In this document: piece by piece, positions 1 to 8,006 of the stretch | Layout: each line of letters starts with the position of its first letter | Numbering within the stretch: position 1 is the first letter of the stretch | From: Pseudonocardia parietis | GTDB lineage: Bacteria; Actinomycetota; Actinomycetes; Mycobacteriales; Pseudonocardiaceae | Assembly: GCF_017876315.1 (NCBI RefSeq) | Contig: NZ_JAGINU010000001.1 | Span: 3,906,001 to 3,970,000, forward strand | Length of the DNA stretch: 64,000 nt | Reading direction: 5' to 3' | The notes under the pieces: model-generated | Seen by the model: only the letters and a program-made list of their open reading frames with translations | Databases searched by the model: none | What the model was told of the DNA's origin: nothing | Made by a program: the position numbers and the translations under genes

Positions 1-480
1 GGTCTCGGCCACCGGCACCCGCTGCCCGCGGTGGGCGGCGACGAGGTCGTCGTAGCCGCGCCATCCGTCGTGGTGTCCGTCGAGCAGCAGCCGCGCACGG
101 AGTGCGGGGAGCCCGCCGAGCACCGGCTCCAGCGCGGCGACGAACTCGGGCTCGCTCAGCAGGCACACCGCGTCGGAGTTCTCCAGGATGTAGGCCCACT
201 CCTGCGCCGCGAGCCGGTAGTTCAGCGGCAGCAGCACTGCGCCGATCCGGCTGAGGGCGAGCACCGTCTCGAGGAACTCGACGTGGTTGTAGAGCAGCAC
301 CGCGACCACGTCACCGCGGCCGATCCCGAGGTCACCGAGTCCGGCCGCGAGGGCGTGGACCCGCTCGTTCAGCTCCTCGTTGGTCACCCGGCGCTCGCCG
401 TGGGTGAGCACGACCTGGCCGGGGCGGCGGGCCGTGTTGTGGTCCAGCACCCGAGCGAGGTTGAGAACCGGTGTGCCCAT
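1..480 (-). CDS. Acyl-CoA synthetase (AMP-binding enzyme), N-terminal part, cut by window edge
   Basis: The frame opens at the ATG at 480-478 and runs off the left edge, giving 160 residues with no stop. The translation has the N-terminal pattern of fatty-acid/aryl-CoA ligases: a GERRVTNEELNERVHALAAG segment near residue 28, then YNHVEFLETVLALSRIGAV and LPLNYRLAAQEWAYIL around residues 65-100. In this family the enzyme adenylates a carboxylate with ATP and transfers it to CoA. The P-loop-like and C-terminal catalytic motifs lie outside the window, so the substrate cannot be judged. It is divergent from the acyl-CoA dehydrogenase at 675, which suggests a shared acid-degradation function. Confidence 0.85.
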   Translation of the reverse strand, partial: MGTPVLNLARVLDHNTARRPGQVVLTHGERRVTNEELNERVHALAAGLGDLGIGRGDVVAVLLYNHVEFLETVLALSRIGAVLLPLNYRLAAQEWAYILENSDAVCLLSEPEFVAALEPVLGGLPALRARLLLDGHHDGWRGYDDLVAAHRGQRVPVAET

Positions 481-540
481 CGCACCTCCCTGTGCGGTTG
501 TCACGGCGACCGGGGCCACTCGCGGTTCCTTGTGGCCGTC

Positions 541-570
541 CCGGGTTTCGTGTACCAATCGGTCTATGAA
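541..570. promoter_or_regulatory. Candidate operator between acyl-CoA synthetase and acyl-CoA dehydrogenase
   Basis: This divergent intergenic region holds TACCAATCGGTC at 553-564, flanked by GTTTC and GAAAC arms (545-549 and 568-572 approximately). A similar word, TACTGGATCGGTC, sits at 1897-1909 in front of the SDR gene. A TAC-N2/3-ATCGGTC element shared by neighbouring fatty-acid-type genes suggests one repressor, perhaps TetR-type. That assignment is inference; no such regulator is adjacent. Confidence 0.35.
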
Positions 571-674
571 ACTGCGCCGAGCGTAGGCCCCGGCCGGGAG
601 GGTCCACAAGGCCCCGGGCGCCCGCCGCGCAGACCGCCTCCCCGACCCGCACGCAGACCCGAAGGGCAACCGAG

Positions 675-1838
675 ATGGACTTCGACCTTCCCGAGGAGGC
701 CCGGGCCCTGCAGCAGATGTGCCGGGACTTCACCGAACGCGAGATCCGGCCGTACGCGGCGCAGTGGTCGGAGACCGAGCACGTCCCGACGGGCACCTAC
801 CGCAAGATGGGCGAGCTCGGCTTGATGGGCATGCTCGTCGCGGAGCGCTACGGCGGCAGCGACGCCGGCTTCGTGACCTACGTGGCGGCGATGGAGGAGA
901 TCGGGCGCGGCGACCAGTCACTCGCGTCGGGCTGGAACGCCCACTCGACGATCGCGTCGCTGCCGCTGGCGACCTTCGGCACCGAGGAGCAGAAGCGGCG
1001 CTGGCTCGCGCCGCTGGCGTCCGGAACCCACCTGGGCGCCTTCGGGTTGACCGAACCGACCGCGGGATCCGACGCCCGCGGCATCCGTACCAGGGCGACC
1101 CGTGCCGACGGCGGCTGGCTGATCAACGGCACCAAGATGTTCATCACCAACGCCGGTACCGACATGAGCCTCGGGGTCACGCTGCTCGCCGTCACCGGCG
1201 ACGGTGCGGACGGCAAGCGGTTCGGCACGTTCTTCGTGCCCGACGCCACCGCCGGCTACGAGAAGGGCCGGCGGCTGCGCAAGCTCGGCTGGCACGCCTG
1301 CGACACCCGGGAGCTCGTCTTCACCGACTGCTGGGTCCCCGACGACCACCTCATCGGCGACGACGGCAACGGGCTCAAGCAGTTCATGCAGGTCCTGGAC
1401 CCGGGCCGGATCAGCGTCGCCGCACTCGCCCTGTCGCTGGCGTCGGCGGCGCTGGAGATGGCCGTGCGGCACGCGGGGGAGCGCGAGCAGTTCGGGCGCA
1501 AGGTCGGTGACTTCCAGGCCGTCGGGCACAAGCTCGCCGACATGGCCACCGAGGTGGAGGCGGCCCGCGCCCTGGTCTACCGGGCCGCGTGGCTGGCCGA
1601 CAGCGGTCGCCCCTACGCCCAGGCCGCCGCCATGGCCAAGCTCTACGCCTCGGAGGCCGCCAACCGGTGTGCCCGCGACGCCGTCCAGATCCACGGCGGC
1701 TACGGCTACATCCGCGAGTCGGAGATCTCCCGGTTCTACGCCGACGCGAAGATCCTCGAGATCGGCGAGGGCACCAACGAGGTGCAGCGCAACGTCATCG
1801 CCCGCACGCTCGGCAGGCAGGCGGCCGGCCGCACCTGA
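675..1838 (+). CDS. Acyl-CoA dehydrogenase
   Basis: A 387-residue protein of normal family length. It would oxidise an acyl-CoA to the 2-enoyl-CoA with FAD, passing electrons to ETF in the cytoplasm. Visible signatures are FGLTEPTAGSDARG (FAD/substrate region, about residues 117-130), the QIHGGYGY segment, and IGEGTNEVQRNVIARTLG at the C-terminus. The Glu of EGTNE is where the catalytic base lies in MCAD-like enzymes. The ATG at 675 is preceded by a modest AAGGGC ribosome site. Divergent placement from the acyl-CoA synthetase suggests that activation and first oxidation are encoded together. Chain-length preference cannot be read from sequence. Confidence 0.93.
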   Translation: MDFDLPEEARALQQMCRDFTEREIRPYAAQWSETEHVPTGTYRKMGELGLMGMLVAERYGGSDAGFVTYVAAMEEIGRGDQSLASGWNAHSTIASLPLATFGTEEQKRRWLAPLASGTHLGAFGLTEPTAGSDARGIRTRATRADGGWLINGTKMFITNAGTDMSLGVTLLAVTGDGADGKRFGTFFVPDATAGYEKGRRLRKLGWHACDTRELVFTDCWVPDDHLIGDDGNGLKQFMQVLDPGRISVAALALSLASAALEMAVRHAGEREQFGRKVGDFQAVGHKLADMATEVEAARALVYRAAWLADSGRPYAQAAAMAKLYASEAANRCARDAVQIHGGYGYIRESEISRFYADAKILEIGEGTNEVQRNVIARTLGRQAAGRT

Positions 1839-1904
1839 TCACCCGAACGGCTCTGCAGCACGCTTGTCCGGCGCCGGACCGGCCCCTACGGTCGTTTACT
1901 GGAT

Positions 1905-1933
1905 CGGTCGTTCTACAGAAAAAGGAACGACCG
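1905..1933. promoter_or_regulatory. Inverted repeat upstream of SDR gene (candidate operator)
   Basis: A perfect 9-bp inverted repeat, CGGTCGTTC at 1905-1913 and GAACGACCG at 1925-1933, is separated by 11 nt. It lies 32 bp before the SDR start and overlaps the ATCGGTC word shared with the 553-564 site. It could instead act as a weak terminator for the dehydrogenase, but the position just before a start codon favours an operator. Confidence 0.45.
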
Positions 1934-1964
1934 TCGTAGCCGGTACACGACCAGGGAGCCGCTC

Positions 1965-2747
1965 ATGACGTCCTCACTCGCCGGACGCGTCGTCCTCATC
2001 ACCGGTGGCGCGAGCGGCATCGGGGCGGAGGTCGGCCGCCGGGCGGCCGCCGCGGGGGCCACCGTCGTCGTCGCCGACGTCGACGAGGCACGGGCCCGTG
2101 AGATCGCGGGCGAGGTCGGCGGCCATGTCGTCGTGATGGACGTGACCTCGCAGGAGTCGGTGACCGCCGCGGTCACGACGGCCGAGGAGAGCGTCGGTCC
2201 GATCGACGTGCTGGTGACCTCGGCCGGGATCACGCAGCCGCCGCACCCGCCGGAGGAGCTGGACCAGTCGACCTGGGACAAGGTCCTCGACGTCGACCTG
2301 CGGGGCACCTGGCTGTGCGCCGTCGCGGTCGGGCGCCGGATGGCGACGCGGGGGAGCGGGAGCATCGTCACGATCGCGTCGATCGCCGGCATGCGGTCGA
2401 TGCCGCTGCACTCCTACACGCCGGCGAAGGCCGCGGTGATCGCGATGACCGCGGACCTGGCGACCGAGTGGGGCCGCTCCGGTGTCCGGGTGAACTCGGT
2501 GTCGCCGGGCTACGTCCTGACCCCGCTCCTGCAGGACCAGATCGACCGGGGCCTGCGGAACCCGGCCAACCTGACCGAGGCGTCCGCGCTGGGACGCATG
2601 GTGCGGACCCACGAGGTCGCGGACGCGGTGTGCTTCCTGGCCTCCGACGCGGCCTCGGCGATCACCGGGGTCAACCTCCCGGTCGATGCGGGGTGGCTGG
2701 TGGCACCGTCGTGGACGACCTATCAGGGCGTTCCCGACAAGCGGTGA
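1965..2747 (+). CDS. Short-chain dehydrogenase/reductase
   Basis: A 260-residue classical SDR. The N-terminal TGGASGIG is the NAD(P)-binding TGxxxGxG motif. The usual NNAG is changed to TSAG near residue 86. The catalytic Ser is in VTIASIAG and the Tyr/Lys pair in YTPAK. The C-terminus keeps the ITGVNLPVDAGW pattern of the family. An aspartate after beta-2 (VVADVDE) suggests NAD preference. A GGGAG ribosome site precedes the ATG. The 3' end overlaps the convergent hydrolase gene by 77 bp. Family-level reaction: oxidation or reduction of a hydroxyl/keto group; the exact substrate is unknown. Confidence 0.9.
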   Translation: MTSSLAGRVVLITGGASGIGAEVGRRAAAAGATVVVADVDEARAREIAGEVGGHVVVMDVTSQESVTAAVTTAEESVGPIDVLVTSAGITQPPHPPEELDQSTWDKVLDVDLRGTWLCAVAVGRRMATRGSGSIVTIASIAGMRSMPLHSYTPAKAAVIAMTADLATEWGRSGVRVNSVSPGYVLTPLLQDQIDRGLRNPANLTEASALGRMVRTHEVADAVCFLASDAASAITGVNLPVDAGWLVAPSWTTYQGVPDKR

Positions 2748-3606
2748 GCCCGGCCGCGCCGATGTGGTCGAGCGCGAGTTGCGCGAACCGCTCCGGCACC
2801 TCGATCTGCGGCATGTGCCCGACCCGGCCGAACACGTGGGTCGCCACGTGCGGCAGTTCCCGCGCCGCCGCCCGCAGCTGCGCGACCGGCAGGATCACGT
2901 CGCGCTCGCCCCAGACGACCAGGGTCGGCTTCGGTGCCCGCGCGGCGGCGCCGAGCAGCGCCCGGCGCCAGCCCGGCCGGATCCCGCGCACGGTGCCCAG
3001 CTCGGTGGCGATCTCCAGGAACGTCTGCGCGAACTCCGGGCGCCGCCCGATGTCGAGGCCGCGCCGCACCCTTTCCTCGGTGACCAGCGAGTGGTCCACG
3101 AACAGCGACCGTTCGGTCTGCCGGGCGGCGCGGATGTCGAACCGGCCCATGAGCAGCCTGCCCAGCAGCGGGACGCCGAGGATCCGCAGCGCCGGTGCCA
3201 CCTCGGTGCCGAAGCCCGCCGGGTCCGCCAGCACCAGCGACGCGACCCGCTCCGGATGGCGCACCGACATCAGCAGGGCCACCGCGCCACCGAGCGAGTT
3301 GCCCATGACGTGCGCGGGCCCGGTCGCGCCGAGCACGTCCAGGGTCGCGACGGCGGTGTCGGCGAGCTTCTCCAGGGTGGCCGGCCCGGGTACGCGGTCG
3401 GAGTAGCCGAACCCGGCGAGATCGGCGGCGATCACCCGGTAGCGGGTGAGGAGCTCGTGCTGGGCGTCCCAGTCCTCCAGGCTCCGGCCGATGCCGTGCA
3501 GCAGCAGGACGGGCTCGCCCGCCGGGTCGCCGGACTCGCGGACCCGGATGCGGGTGCCGTGCACATCGACGAAGCGGGGGCCGGCGAAGCTCGGGCCTGC
3601 GGTCAC
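2671..3606 (-). CDS. Alpha/beta-hydrolase, third gene of the monooxygenase operon
   Basis: A 311-residue alpha/beta-hydrolase. LLLHGIGRSLEDW gives the oxyanion-hole region. GNSLGG is the nucleophile elbow (Ser about residue 104), WGERDVILP carries the acid Asp, and GRVGHMPQIE the catalytic His. The GTG start overlaps the stop of the preceding SDR by 4 bases (3603-3606), so it is probably translationally coupled. In the mymA locus of Mycobacterium tuberculosis the monooxygenase is likewise followed by a hydrolase (lipR) and an SDR, in the opposite order. A plausible role is hydrolysis of the ester made by Baeyer-Villiger oxidation, but this is inferred from context. Confidence 0.9.
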   Translation of the reverse strand: MTAGPSFAGPRFVDVHGTRIRVRESGDPAGEPVLLLHGIGRSLEDWDAQHELLTRYRVIAADLAGFGYSDRVPGPATLEKLADTAVATLDVLGATGPAHVMGNSLGGAVALLMSVRHPERVASLVLADPAGFGTEVAPALRILGVPLLGRLLMGRFDIRAARQTERSLFVDHSLVTEERVRRGLDIGRRPEFAQTFLEIATELGTVRGIRPGWRRALLGAAARAPKPTLVVWGERDVILPVAQLRAAARELPHVATHVFGRVGHMPQIEVPERFAQLALDHIGAAGLTACRERPDRSSTTVPPATPHRPGG

Positions 3607-4463
3607 CGGGCGCCCGCCGTCGTCCGCCGCCCGGACGCGCCGACCAGCTTCGCGAAGAGCTTGAGGCTGTTCGCCGGGGCGAGCCGGGCGAGTGCGTCCG
3701 GGATCTTCGCGCTGGCGCCGATGAGCAGCCGTGGCCTGCGCTTCTCGATCGCCTCGACGATCAGGCCCGCCGCTCGGTCCGCGGGGAAGGTCAGCAGCTT
3801 CTCGAAGTCCCGCTTGCCCTGCTCGGCCTCCTCGGCGGGGATGTTCACCCCGACCCGCGCGGACGTCGCGATGCCCGTCCTGATCCCGCCCGGGTGCACG
3901 GTCGTCACGGTGGCGCCGACCTGGGCGAGCTCGGCCCGCAACGCCTCGGAGAAGCCGCGCAGCGCGAACTTCGATGAGCAGTACGCCGACTGGCCGGGCG
4001 GCGCGATGAGGCCGAACAGGCTGGACACGTTCACCACGTGTGCGCCGGGCCGTGCGGTCAGCGCGGGGAGCAGCGCGTGGGTCAGCCGCACCGGGGCGTG
4101 GAAGTTGACGTCCATGACCCAGTCGAACTCGTCGAGGGTCAGCCGCGCGAAGTCACCGCCCAGCGCGACGCCGGCGTTGTTGACCAGCAGCCGGATCTCC
4201 GGGTGCCCGGCGAGGATGCGGGAGGCGAGGGCGTCGACGGCGTCGCGCTCGGCGAGGTCCACGGTCTCGGCGGTCACCGACAGGCCCGGGTGCGCGGCCC
4301 GGATCTGCGCGGCGAGGGTGTCGAGCCGGTCGCCGTCGCGGTCGACGAGCACGAGATCGCTGCCGCGCCCGGCGAGCAGCCGGGCGACGTGCTCGCCCAT
4401 GCCCCCGGCCGCACCGGTGACCACGGCGGTGCCCTCGGCGAATCGGAACGGTGTGCGGCTCAC
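3603..4463 (-). CDS. Short-chain dehydrogenase, second gene of the monooxygenase operon
   Basis: The 286-residue protein starts at the GTG at 4463, chosen because GTGA there overlaps the monooxygenase stop by 4 bases and the reading begins just before the Rossmann fold. TGAAGGMG binds the cofactor, NNAG is present near residue 88, the catalytic Ser is in VNVSSLFG, and YCSSK gives Tyr and Lys. A longer open frame extends upstream on the same strand but has no SDR-like residues. Its C-terminal RRPRLLIGASAKIPD region resembles mycobacterial SDRs found with MymA. It probably oxidises or reduces an alcohol/ketone handled by the neighbouring monooxygenase. Confidence 0.9.
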   Translation of the reverse strand: MSRTPFRFAEGTAVVTGAAGGMGEHVARLLAGRGSDLVLVDRDGDRLDTLAAQIRAAHPGLSVTAETVDLAERDAVDALASRILAGHPEIRLLVNNAGVALGGDFARLTLDEFDWVMDVNFHAPVRLTHALLPALTARPGAHVVNVSSLFGLIAPPGQSAYCSSKFALRGFSEALRAELAQVGATVTTVHPGGIRTGIATSARVGVNIPAEEAEQGKRDFEKLLTFPADRAAGLIVEAIEKRRPRLLIGASAKIPDALARLAPANSLKLFAKLVGASGRRTTAGAR

Positions 4464-6034
4464 GAGGCGACCTCCTGCTCGGTGCGGGATCCGGTGCCGG
4501 CGGCGGCTGCGTCGGCCGCGATGCCCGCCACCGACGGCCTGGTGACGGCGGCCGACCGCGCGCCCACGGCGGACGCGGGGGTCATCAGCATGTCCTTGCG
4601 CAGGTCGGCCCGGCCGAGGCCGACGGCGTCGAGGAAGAAGTTCTGGTGCAACCGCCACGGGTCCCGGCGGCCCTGGCGCGGGAACAGGTGCTCGGACCGC
4701 TTGACGTAGCCGGACTCCAGGTCCAGCAGCGGCCGGTCCGGGGACACCGTCGGTGCCGGTGTGGCGACGGCGATCCGCTCGCGGTCCATGAGCCCCAGCA
4801 GCCGCGGCACGTAGCGGGCGACCAGGTCGGCGCGCAGCGTCCAGGACGCGTTGACGTAGCCGATGCAGAACGCCAGGTTCGGGACGCCGGAGAGCATCAG
4901 CCCGCGGTAGGTGACGGTCTTGCCGATGTCGACCTGCTCGCCGTCGATGTGGATCGTGATGCCGCCCAGCGGGGTGAGCGACAGCCCGGTCGCCGAGACG
5001 ATGACGTCGGCCTCGAGCTTCTCGCCCGAGCGCAGCCGGATGCCCTTCTCGGTGATCCGGTCGATGTGGTCGGTGACGACCGACGCGGTGCCCCGGGCGA
5101 TGGTCTTGAAGAAGTCGCCCTCCGGGACCACGCACAGGCGCTGGTCCCAGGGCTCGTAGGACGGCGTGAAGTGCTCGTCCACGTAGGACTCGTCCTTCAG
5201 GAACCGCAGCGCGATCCCGCGCAGGACCTTCTTGACGCGCTCGGGCCTGCGGCGCGCGAGCTGGTAGAAGGCCTGGGTCAGGGTGACGTACTGCAGTCGC
5301 AGGATGCTGTGGGCGAGCTTCGCCGGCAGGATCTTGCGCAGCCGGTCGGCCACCGGGTCGCGGCTCGGCAGCGCCGTCAGGTACGACGGCGAGCGCTGCA
5401 GCATCGTGACGTGCTCGGCGGACTCGGCGAGCGACGGGATCAGGGTGACCGCGGTCGCGCCCGACCCGATGACGACGATCCGCTTGCCCTCGTGGTCGAG
5501 GTCCTCGGGCCAGAACTGCGGGTGCACCCAGGTGCCTGCGAAGTCCTCGCGGCCCGGGAAGTCGGGCTGGTGGCCCCGGTCGTAGTCGTAGTAGCCCGAG
5601 CACATGAACAGGAAGTCGCAGGTGTAGTGGCGGGTGCCCGCCGCGGTGGTCGCCTCGACCGTCCAGCGGGCGGTCGCCGAGTCCCAGGAGGCGCCGGCGA
5701 CACGGGTGCCGAACCGGATGTGGTCGGTGACGCCGTACTCGCGGGCGGCCTCGGCGATGTAGTCACGGATGCTGTCGCCGTCGGCGATCGACTTGGGGTC
5801 CCGCCACGGCTTGAACGGATAGGCGAGGGTGAACATGTCCGAGTCCGAGCGGATGCCCGGGTAGCGGAACAGGTCCCAGGTGCCGCCGATGTTCTCGCGG
5901 CCCTCGAGGATCGCGTAGTCCTTGCCGGGCAGCTCCTGGCGGAGCCGGCACGCGGCGCCGATGCCGGACAGCCCGGCGCCGACGATGATCACGTCCCGGT
6001 GTTCGGGGACGGGTTCCGGGGTGGGCTGCGTCAT
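4460..6034 (-). CDS. EthA/MymA-like flavin monooxygenase (Baeyer-Villiger type)
   Basis: A 524-residue class B flavoprotein monooxygenase. The N-terminal IIVGAGLSGIG binds FAD. GGTWDLFRYPGIRSDSDM is the EthA-type block. FAGTWVHPQFWP fits the Baeyer-Villiger fingerprint FxGxxxHxxxWP exactly, and IVVIGSGATAVT is the NADPH site. The start is supported by AGGAGG six bases before the ATG. Such enzymes insert oxygen into ketones, or oxidise sulfur as EthA does with thioamides, using NADPH and O2. It is first in a three-gene operon with an SDR and a hydrolase, and divergent from an AraC regulator, an arrangement like virS-mymA. The natural substrate is unknown. Confidence 0.93.
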   Translation of the reverse strand: MTQPTPEPVPEHRDVIIVGAGLSGIGAACRLRQELPGKDYAILEGRENIGGTWDLFRYPGIRSDSDMFTLAYPFKPWRDPKSIADGDSIRDYIAEAAREYGVTDHIRFGTRVAGASWDSATARWTVEATTAAGTRHYTCDFLFMCSGYYDYDRGHQPDFPGREDFAGTWVHPQFWPEDLDHEGKRIVVIGSGATAVTLIPSLAESAEHVTMLQRSPSYLTALPSRDPVADRLRKILPAKLAHSILRLQYVTLTQAFYQLARRRPERVKKVLRGIALRFLKDESYVDEHFTPSYEPWDQRLCVVPEGDFFKTIARGTASVVTDHIDRITEKGIRLRSGEKLEADVIVSATGLSLTPLGGITIHIDGEQVDIGKTVTYRGLMLSGVPNLAFCIGYVNASWTLRADLVARYVPRLLGLMDRERIAVATPAPTVSPDRPLLDLESGYVKRSEHLFPRQGRRDPWRLHQNFFLDAVGLGRADLRKDMLMTPASAVGARSAAVTRPSVAGIAADAAAAGTGSRTEQEVAS

Positions 6035-6095
6035 GGAGCGCCTCCTGCTCTGCCGTCGTCTGCTCTGACTTGCTGGCTGGGGCCAGTGTGCCTGA

Positions 6096-6150
6096 AACCT
6101 ACCGGGAGTAACTTGACCTGACGCGACAACTACTTAACCTCACACGACAT
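6096..6150. promoter_or_regulatory. Phased direct-repeat operator and divergent promoter for the AraC regulator and monooxygenase
   Basis: Two 19-bp direct repeats, ACTTGACCTGACGCGACAA (6111-6129) and ACTTAACCTCACACGACAT (6132-6150), match at 15 of 19 positions. They start 21 bp apart, two helical turns, as is usual for AraC-family half-sites. On the minus strand TAGGTT (6101-6096) would serve as the -10 of the monooxygenase operon. The repeats would then cover its -35 position, the class II activation geometry. The second repeat runs into the ATG of the regulator, which fits autoregulation. Binding is inferred, not shown. Confidence 0.6.
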
Positions 6151-7168
6151 GGGGACGGATTCGCTCACCCGGGCGAGGGCGCTGCGGGGACTGCCCGGGC
6201 TGGTCGGTGAGCTCGGAGGAGACGGCGCGGCGATGCTCGCCCGCTTCCACATCTCGGCCTCCGCCGTGGACGGTGCGGATCCGGACGCGCTGGTGCCGAC
6301 CCGCTCGGTGGCCCGGGTGCTGGAGACCGCGGCCGCCGAGCTGGGCTGCGCCGATCTCGGGCTGCGGCTCGCCGAGCGGCAGGGCCCGGAGGTCCTGGGA
6401 CCGCTCGCCGTCGCGGTGCAGAACTCGGCGACCCTGAGCGACGCGCTGGACTGCGCGTCGCGATACCTCTACGTGCACAGCCCGGCCCTGACGGTGGCGG
6501 CGGTGGCCGATCCCGAGGGTGTCCCCGGTGTCACGGGCGTGGAGTACGGCAGCACCGAGCCGCTGCCGCCGCACGTCGCGGACCTCGGGACCGGGGTGCT
6601 GCACCGGATCGTCGGACTGCTCGCGGGCGGCCCGTACGGGCTGCGGTCGGTGCACCTGCCGCACCCGGCGCTGGCGCCCGAGCAGCGCTACCGGGACTTC
6701 TTCGGCGCCGAGGTGCGCTTCGACCGGCCCGCCGCGCTGCTGCGGGTGCCTGCCGATCTGCTGCGCCGTCCGCTGGGGGGCGACCTGACCGTGCGGGCGA
6801 TTGCGATCGAGTACCTGGAGACCCACTTCGACCGGCCCGGCCGCCGGGTAACCGACCGGGTCCGCACGGCCGTGGACCGCTCGCTGGGCACCGGCCCGGT
6901 GCGGGTCGGCTCGGTGGCCCGGCTGCTGCGGGTGCACCCGCGCACCCTGCAGCGCTACCTCGCGGCCGAGGACACGACGTTCGAGCGGGTGGTCGACGAC
7001 GCCCGCCGCGACGTCGCCGAGCGCCTCATCACCCGGACCGACCTGCCGTTCAGCCAGGTCGCGGCGATGGTGGGGCTCGCCGAGCAGTCCGCACTGACCC
7101 GGGCCGTGCGGCGCTGGTTCGGGGTCCCGCCGCGCGCGCTGCGCACGGCCGGCGCGCGCGGCCGGTGA
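6149..7168 (+). CDS. AraC-family regulator, VirS-like
   Basis: A 339-residue regulator. Residues 1-200 form the arabinose-binding-like sensor region typical of the VirS/OruR group (LGLRLAERQGPEVLGPLAVAV and similar). Residues about 235-330 are the AraC DNA-binding domain, with VGSVARLLRVHPRTLQRYL as the first helix-turn-helix and PFSQVAAMVGLAEQSALTRA as the second, followed by RRWFGVPPRALR. No clear ribosome site precedes the ATG, so the message may be leaderless or nearly so. It is divergent from the EthA/MymA-like operon and very probably activates it through the direct repeats in between. The inducer is unknown. Confidence 0.9.
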   Translation: MGTDSLTRARALRGLPGLVGELGGDGAAMLARFHISASAVDGADPDALVPTRSVARVLETAAAELGCADLGLRLAERQGPEVLGPLAVAVQNSATLSDALDCASRYLYVHSPALTVAAVADPEGVPGVTGVEYGSTEPLPPHVADLGTGVLHRIVGLLAGGPYGLRSVHLPHPALAPEQRYRDFFGAEVRFDRPAALLRVPADLLRRPLGGDLTVRAIAIEYLETHFDRPGRRVTDRVRTAVDRSLGTGPVRVGSVARLLRVHPRTLQRYLAAEDTTFERVVDDARRDVAERLITRTDLPFSQVAAMVGLAEQSALTRAVRRWFGVPPRALRTAGARGR

Positions 7169-7229
7169 TCACCCGTTGAGGAGTGCGGCGTGCGGCAGCC
7201 GGACGTCGCGCTCCTCAACGGGTGATCAC
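7165..7229. terminator. Bidirectional hairpin between AraC and TetR genes, holding both stop codons
   Basis: Perfect 19-bp arms lie at 7165-7183 and 7211-7229, continued inward by eight more pairs that allow G-U, leaving an 11-nt loop. The stop codon of the plus-strand AraC gene (7166-7168) and that of the minus-strand TetR gene (7228-7226) both fall inside the arms. Without a U-tract this is a long-stem actinobacterial terminator serving two convergent genes. Confidence 0.75.
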
Positions 7230-7903
7230 GCGCCGCGGCCGCTCGATGCCGCGACCGTGCCGCGGGTGACCGGCGAGGTGGCGATGCCGACGAGGGCGTC
7301 GATCAGCGCGTCGGCCGCCTCGTTCCAGTGCCGGCGCGACGCGGTCGCGCTCGTCGTGGGCAGGGTGGTCTCGCACTCGGCGAGGAAGTGCACGATGAGT
7401 ACCCGGCAGATCTCGTTGCGCCGGGCGCGCACGTCGGGCGGCAGCGCGGGCAGGCAGGCGTTGAGCCCGTCGAGGGCGGTGGTCAGCGCCCGGGAGTGCA
7501 GCGACTCGGCGACCATCACCTCGCGCAGCACGGGATCGGTCATCACCTGCGCGCCGAACCGCGAGTACCAGGTCGCTCCGCCGAGCTCCACCATGTGGTC
7601 GACCAGCGGCCGGACGAGGCACGCGACCCAGTCGCGCAGTCCGGCCCCGCCGTCCAGCCGGGCGGTCATCTCGGCCCGTCGCCGGTCGACCTCGACCGCC
7701 CGCCGCCGGACGAGCGTCCGGACCAGGTCCATCTTCGAGCCGAAGTGGTAGCCCACCGCGGCCGTGTTCCCCTGATCGGCCGCGTCCGCGATCGCCCTGT
7801 TGGAGACCGCGTGCACGCCGTGCTCGGCGAAGAGGCGCTCGGCGGCGTCCAGGATGCGCTCGCGGGTCCTGGCGTTGCGGTCGGTCCGGGTGTGTGCGGA
7901 CAT
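7226..7903 (-). CDS. TetR-family repressor of the adjacent MFS pump
   Basis: A 225-residue protein. I start at the ATG at 7903 because AGGGAGAG lies six bases upstream; an in-frame ATG further out has no such site. The N-terminal RERILDAAERLFAEHGVHAVSNRAIADAA...GYHFGSK pattern is the TetR helix-turn-helix. The rest is a ligand-binding domain with a DVRARRNEICRVLIVHFLAE stretch as in the TetR_C group. It is divergent from an MFS transporter with a perfect palindrome in the gap, the standard efflux-control layout. The inducer is likely a pump substrate. Confidence 0.9.
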   Translation of the reverse strand: MSAHTRTDRNARTRERILDAAERLFAEHGVHAVSNRAIADAADQGNTAAVGYHFGSKMDLVRTLVRRRAVEVDRRRAEMTARLDGGAGLRDWVACLVRPLVDHMVELGGATWYSRFGAQVMTDPVLREVMVAESLHSRALTTALDGLNACLPALPPDVRARRNEICRVLIVHFLAECETTLPTTSATASRRHWNEAADALIDALVGIATSPVTRGTVAASSGRGA

Positions 7904-7966
7904 GGTCTCTCCCTGGTGCCGGGCGCCTCGCGGAGCGGACATCGACCGGACCATTTCAGCACGCCA

Positions 7967-7998
7967 CTTGATTTCAAATCAAGCGAGTGATTTAAGGT
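7967..7998 (+). promoter_or_regulatory. TetR operator palindrome overlapping the MFS promoter
   Basis: CTTGATTTCAAATCAAG at 7967-7983 is a perfect palindrome about a single central base. It contains TTGATT (7968-7973) as a possible -35, with TAAGGT (7993-7998) as a possible -10, spacing 19. The GTG start of the transporter is only eight bases past this -10, so its transcript could be leaderless. It is an AT-rich island in GC-rich surroundings. Repressor bound here would block the pump gene. Confidence 0.65.
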
Positions 7999-8006
7999 AT
8001 CGAGAC

